Source: Volvox africanus (Eukaryota > Chlorophyta > Chlorophyceae > Chlamydomonadales > Volvocaceae). Taken from it: 64,000 bases of DNA. The stretch lies in the NCBI GenBank assembly GCA_030268105.1, contig BSDZ01000015.1, positions 2,817,501-2,881,500 on the forward strand. The letters are read 5' to 3'. This document shows positions 60,001 through 64,000 of this stretch, piece after piece; within the stretch, counting starts at the first letter, position 1, and each line of letters begins with the position of its first letter. A program made the position numbers and the translations under genes. The notes under the pieces were generated by a model. The model saw only the letters and a list, made by a program, of their open reading frames with translations. It was not told where the DNA came from and ran no database searches.

Positions 60001-60287
60001 TCTGTACTTGTGCATAAAATGGTTTCAATCTGCTGAATGCCAAATCATCAAAGTTGAAGCAAACGTTGGGCTCCCTTCTCCCCCAACTGCTGTCGGTTCG
60101 CTCCCTGCAGCCAGTCGTGCTCTCGAACGGCAAGAACACAACCGTCTACACGGCGTACCGCCATTACATGGACAGTATGCGACGTACTTTACGATCTGCT
60201 TTGGCCTCCCGCCAGCCGTACGAACCGCAACAGAACGCTCAGTTTCTGCATTGCAAGTCAGTGCTGCCCTGGTGGCAGCAAGGATGA
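56466..60287 (+). CDS. GT49 family (LARGE/B4GAT1-like) glycosyltransferase, 5' exons not found
   Basis: Eight plus-strand exons with closing phases: 56466-56679, 57155-57235, 57349-57599, 57896-58014, 58623-58794, 59023-59047, 59330-59521, 60111-60287 (stop TGA), 409 codons visible. Family blocks in order: RGYIGPISAAVYIPL; PTNSMRNAAMLGATTPLSAM followed by FDADLAP (DxD, metal and sugar-nucleotide binding); SICIPPAWETRG; HKTFDHSRWAKEDMPYTVQH with GFEPWGILWR; and YDERFRGWLYDKQTHVEALA with VLPDLWVVHRPH. These match the GT49 domain of LARGE and B4GAT1, which transfer glucuronic acid in Golgi glycans in animals; acceptor and sugar here are unknown. Exon 6 is only 25 nt. The protein continues past the domain to NGKNTTVYTAYRHYMDSM and ends LPWWQQG. 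One intron (58015-58622) carries two transposon fragments. The 5' end, and any membrane anchor, lies upstream of 56466. Confidence 0.85.
56940..57115. repeat. GTATGT/GTATGC hexamer microsatellite
   Basis: About 170 bp of TGTATG-type units in the first visible intron of the GT49 gene. Confidence 0.9.
57668..57850. repeat. AAAAGCTGACA minisatellite and CTCAC pentamer tract
   Basis: Three to four 11-bp AAAAGCTGACA units (57668-57712), then after about 75 bp a (CTCAC)n/(CTCTC)n run (57785-57850). The latter lies shortly before the acceptor of the 57896 exon and probably supplies its polypyrimidine tract. Confidence 0.85.
58054..58153 (+). mobile_element. 100-bp solo LTR / TRIM-like element, copy 2
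   Basis: Starts TGTTGTATC and ends ATACTACA, flanked by perfect 5-bp duplications TAATG (58049-58053 and 58154-58158). The sequence is about 90% identical by eye to 38850-38948, with a one-base length difference. It lies inside an intron of the GT49 gene, in the same orientation as the gene. Confidence 0.85.
58160..58288. repeat. TATATG-rich microsatellite
   Basis: TA/TG-rich tract between the TRIM-like copy and the LINE tail fragment in the GT49 intron. Confidence 0.7.
58289..58380 (-). mobile_element. LINE 3' tail fragment, copy C
   Basis: GGGTGTTACACTGTGGGCGA, then ACAAAGACGAGCACC and onward, matches the 3' tail of LINE copies A and B in minus orientation. As in those copies, the terminal GGTGTTAC end abuts a TA-rich microsatellite. 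Only about 90 bp is recognisable. Confidence 0.65.
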
Positions 60288-60535
60288 CCACCTGTCCCTC
60301 CATTGGGTCATGTGGCGGGTGGAAACGTAATGGCTGCGGTGCGGCGCCATGATAGGTCGGTCGTGCAGGCGTAAGAGCATTCCTCATGCAACCCATGGGT
60401 CACTATCGTCATGGTTTAATGGGCAGGCCTAAAACCCTAAGAGAGGGAGGAGAAATAGTTGGGGAGGGGCGGCGTGATCTTTTGGCGAAAAATCCAAGTG
60501 CAATTCGATCAAAGCAAGGACAGGAAGGCGTTGTT

Positions 60536-60552
60536 TGTAAGGCAGAGTGTAA
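60536..60552 (+). promoter_or_regulatory. Paired TGTAA poly(A) signals of the GT49 gene
   Basis: TGTAA at 60536-60540 and again at 60548-60552, about 250-265 nt after the GT49 stop codon. TGTAA is the usual polyadenylation signal of volvocalean algae; function here is inferred from position. Confidence 0.5.
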
Positions 60553-63500
60553 AGCCTTCGGGCATAGGGACGAAGTTGGAGCCCAAACAGCGCGTCCCTT
60601 GCATATGCGAGCGATGGTGCACGCTGGCTGTATTGTGAGTGTACTGAATGAAGTACGGATTTACGAATGACGCAAACTTGCGCCTTTTAAGATCGTTGCA
60701 CAGCTTCCATAGTTTCCAGTTTTGTGACTTGTTGAGACGCGTTCAACAACGGAATGTCTTCCCCTCAACGGATTCGGAAGCTGCAAAGAACGTATGCATG
60801 GAAGTTGGCGATTGGCGTGCTCAATACGCCTGACGCAGCGCTCGGCTCTCCCGTACAGAGATCAGAATGGCTCTACATCTACAATATTGCCGGAGGATTA
60901 GCGAGAGGGAGGTCACTTGCGGCTTATTCTTGATCATCTCTCCTTCCTAAACTCATACCCTCGGCCCCTCTGATCTTACGGCTGCTGTGTAGACCTACCT
61001 AGTTTATTAATCCCAGCAGGCTGTTCTCCCGGCCACTTCACACGCCATTGACGATTAACGAGCTTCACCTGTTTGAACACACCACCGGGCGGCAGTGTTG
61101 CGGCCTCATCAGCTAAGGGAATGACGGTCCGCCTGTACAGCTCGACTCCGGAAGGCGATGAACCCTGTTTACAAATAGCCATCGTTTGTCTACCTTTCCC
61201 AATTCTGACTCTTCGAAGGCCGGTTAGATGTCGTTCGGCCGTACACCATGCATCAGCAACCCCGGGTAAAACCAAGTGGTCGCTCCCTAAGAGGCTCCTG
61301 TGAGGTGGGATCGCCAGCTACGACAGGCCGTAACAACAATTCATATGGCAAATCCGATCGGCTCACGTTGAGGCAGGCGCCACATATAACTGACCCTTCG
61401 GCCCCCTCCACCAGATCTGGGTTTTGCACGCACATGCGTTTTAAGTTATAAAAGTTCAGAGGATGGCAGTCAGAGAAGCCCGAGTCGCCTCAGCGCCCAT
61501 AGAAGCATTAACAAACGAAAGCAAGCGTTGGTCCATGTTGCGGCGATTGGTCAGAACTGGGGAGCTCACAACGATCAGCGATCCCGACAGGTTGCTCCCA
61601 AATTAATCATATGTAATCATGGCTGACGACTACCACTGTGTCATATTCCGAGATTAGCATGAGTTTGACAGGTCTAAATCTAGTGCCTAGTTTCTTACTG
61701 GTCATGCACAAGCAACGTATTGCACAAATCCGTGGGCTCAAGTGCCATAAAATAGGACTAATAACTAGACCGCAGTGGCCTCCTACTCCTAGCTGCACCA
61801 GTATTTTCATAATACTAGCAAGCAGGTGAGGTACCCACGCCTAACCATTTTGGCCCCACCTGCTCCTGTCCCTTGTTACTACTGTGCAAGTGCTGTCACG
61901 GCCTCCAGCGCCGCAAACACGTTCAGTCATCAATGTGTCGTAACCGGCCTCGTGGGCCCTGCTCACCCGCAGCAACAGCTAGCCACGTACTTCTCAAACC
62001 CACGTGCTTAATGGACACCTGATGGGTGATGAATGATTTCCCGATGGAGGGGAACTGCAAGCAAGTCGGGGGTACGTAATGAAATGAAAAGGAGAACGAA
62101 GGGCGATCCGCGTCCTATCCGCACCGAATTACACCAAAAAATCCATCTTTAGCCTGTGAGAGTGTTGCATGTTTCCACCAGCTGACTGAGCCACAAGCTT
62201 CCTTACCTTTCTTTGCTTATCAGACTACAATCTTACGAGGGTGAGCACCTTGGCTACGGCACGATCTCCTAAACCTCGCTGCTGGTGACGGTCATTGACA
62301 GAGGTGGTGCACGGTGCGGCGACACGCCAAGCTAATTATCAAGTTATTTTCCAGTTATTACGACTTTTTCCTCCTGGGATGCCCTGCGGATGCCCTGCAT
62401 GCGTGCCGACCGAGTACCATGGCGACGATTCGACCCCACCTGTCCGCATTCTGCACGGTGCCGGTGGTAGGGTTGGTGGGGATGGCGGTGGCGGTGGCGG
62501 TGGAGGAGGCGGCGGTGGTGCCTGTCGCGGAATTCAGTTGGGCATGCCGATATGCTCCATGCCGACATATTTTCCATCTCTGATTATGTTATTCTCTGTG
62601 ACAATGGGTCCCCCAGTATAGCACCACTAGATGTCCTTGGATTGGTTATCTCATGTCTGTGTCGGTCCGTGTCCTACTTCACAGTTCGTAGCGCACCCCT
62701 TTCTATCGATTGCATCTGTCTTCCCCATCATAGTCCACACCCGACGCAACGTGCCCTTAACGTGTCCGTACCCTGCCAACGTTCTCAGCACTAATTCGAC
62801 CAATTCTTATTCTGCCCATTTCGTTTTATTCTTTATTAACTGCGATAAGCTGCTTCACGAAGCATGCCTGGTTTTAATATAAAAATGTGAGCTCATAGGA
62901 GAAGAAGCTGGTGTCTGATACGACCACTGTCATGAGATGCCCAAGTATTCGTAACCTGGCGCTAGAAATTACAACTTCATGATTGAAACGTACACATTGA
63001 ATATGAAATGCTGGGTTTAAGAGGTTTACAAGGTTGCGGGGAACGGAGCAAAAGTACGGAATTGCGGATGCGACCTCGTCCCCTACGACGCCGCGAACTG
63101 CACGATTTTTATTTAAACATGTTAAACATAATAATTACTTATGTGGTAAACGCGACTTACAGGAATGCGATTTTGAAGAAAACTTTGTATTTGACGCCAG
63201 GGAGGCTATTCACCGGGTCTAAGAGTCTGGGCGGGGTTGCTTAAAAGAACTTTATTAGGGAAGGTATATATGTTGATATGAAGATAGTCGTACACCTCTA
63301 AATCTGTAAAAACACTTTCCTAAAGCCTTAATTGGTCATGATCCATAGGGCAGAGATAAAAGTAACGCATGCATCCTCTGACTACTGATGATAGATTTTA
63401 AATTGTTGCGAGAGCAGCGTCTCTGTGAAATGATGCAGCCCTAGTTGCTTGTTACTTCGGAAGGGTCTAACCCTCGGATTGCGTGTATTGCTGTCAGTAA

Positions 63501-63808
63501 AGCGATCACTGGATCTCTGGAGTCGTGATGTTCGTCTGGACGCGCGGTCACGCACCAGCAAACCTTCGTGCCCCAGCAATGTCGGGGCAACTCTCCGGCA
63601 GAGTCTGGCGCCAGGCACGTCGCTTGGCGCACCTGCAACCCTTATGGCCTTCATCACATTTCTCATCAGTGTCTTTTTCGGAGTAAGTCGTTGCATCTGC
63701 GCCTGGCGCGGTCAGCTCCATAGACCCCCCAAATACAGACAATTCCCTAAAACGTCTTGTTCTGCTTTTATTAGAGCGCGAGTAGTTTGCCATAAAGCCA
63801 CAGTCATT
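60553..63808. other. Unassigned interval right of the GT49 gene
   Basis: No firm gene. On the minus strand, 61450-60976 carries two adjoining frames with protein-like composition (RSDLPYELLLRPVVAGDP; FKQVKLVNRQWRVKWPGEQP) but no recognised family; it may be a decayed coding fragment. A GGTGGC repeat at 62460-62520 encodes glycine runs in one frame. Other open frames are short and motif-free. Confidence 0.4.
62460..62522. repeat. GGTGGC trinucleotide-type repeat
   Basis: Imperfect GGTGGCGGTGGAGG units; no supported gene context. Confidence 0.75.
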
Positions 63809-64000
63809 TCATTCTCCTCCAGTGACAGTTGCCGTAATCTTCCCGCACCGCGTTTCGCCTAGGTCGCGCCGAGGGCTCTCATTGGCAGTAGCAAGCAACA
63901 GCACAAATGGGGCTGCTGCCAGCAGCAGTAGCAGCAGCAACAGGAACGGCAGTCCGGCACGGTCCGCCCCTTCCCCGGGGTCATCTGCCTCGGGCCAGGC
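63809..64000 (-). CDS. Possible terminal exon of a gene extending beyond the window
   Basis: The minus-strand frame is open from the right edge to TGA at 63811-63809 (63 codons). It reads AWPEADDPGEGADRAGLPF, then an uninterrupted leucine/alanine run of about 20 residues (LLLLLLLLAAAPFVLLLATA), then a polar end (NESPRRDLGETRCGKITATV). The hydrophobic run could be a C-terminal membrane span, but it is encoded by CTG/GCA repeats, so a chance translation of a CAG-type microsatellite is equally possible. Confidence 0.3.
   Translation of the reverse strand, partial: AWPEADDPGEGADRAGLPFLLLLLLLLAAAPFVLLLATANESPRRDLGETRCGKITATVTGGE

Overview
The window is nuclear DNA of an intron-rich eukaryote with moderate GC. 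It is most likely a chlamydomonadalean (volvocine-like) green alga. The evidence is GC-rich coding exons with many short GT-AG introns, long Gly/Ala/Ser/Pro low-complexity runs inside conserved proteins, TGTAA-type poly(A) signals behind one gene, a plant/alga type full-size ABCG (PDR) transporter, and a mixture of LINE, copia and CACTA-like transposons. The species is inference; I cannot name it from sequence alone.

Layout. (1) 311-5276, plus: the C-terminal half of a PDR-type ABCG transporter whose 5' part lies outside the window. (2) 5277-9603: no recognisable gene. (3) 9604-12379, minus: a two-exon DNase II-like acid endonuclease with both HxK catalytic motifs, enlarged by low-complexity insertions. 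(4) 12380-15690: no recognisable gene. (5) 15691-30791, minus: a 15-kb kinesin gene of at least 23 exons (about 1,788 aa) with an N-terminal motor and a long coiled-coil, IQ-like tail. One of its introns carries an AT-rich bacterial-type rpl16-rpl29 fragment, resembling alphaproteobacterial (Rickettsiales-like) DNA. (6) 31.0-47.3 kb: a transposon-rich island. It holds a decayed duplicate of the 3' end of the next gene, a 4.3-kb CACTA-like element, two LINE 3' halves arranged tail to tail around an AT-rich core, a short orphan gene fragment, large microsatellites and a copia remnant with its 3' LTR. (7) 47346-51922, minus: a seven-exon TPR protein matching the ribosomal-protein uL4 chaperone ACL4. 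(8) 52-56.4 kb: no firm gene. (9) 56466-60287, plus: a LARGE/B4GAT1-like family GT49 glycosyltransferase, 5' end not identified. (10) 60288-64000: mostly unassigned, with a possible minus-strand terminal exon running off the right edge.

The five protein genes (membrane export, nucleic-acid degradation, microtubule motor, ribosome assembly, glycosylation) look like unrelated housekeeping or accessory genes with no operon-like logic. Exon models were built by hand: reading-frame phase closes across every proposed intron, so the ABCG, DNase II, kinesin, ACL4 and GT49 models are internally consistent, but none has been checked against transcripts. The most unusual content is the bacterial ribosomal-protein gene pair inside the kinesin intron and a pair of about 100-bp solo-LTR-like elements with perfect 5-bp target duplications.
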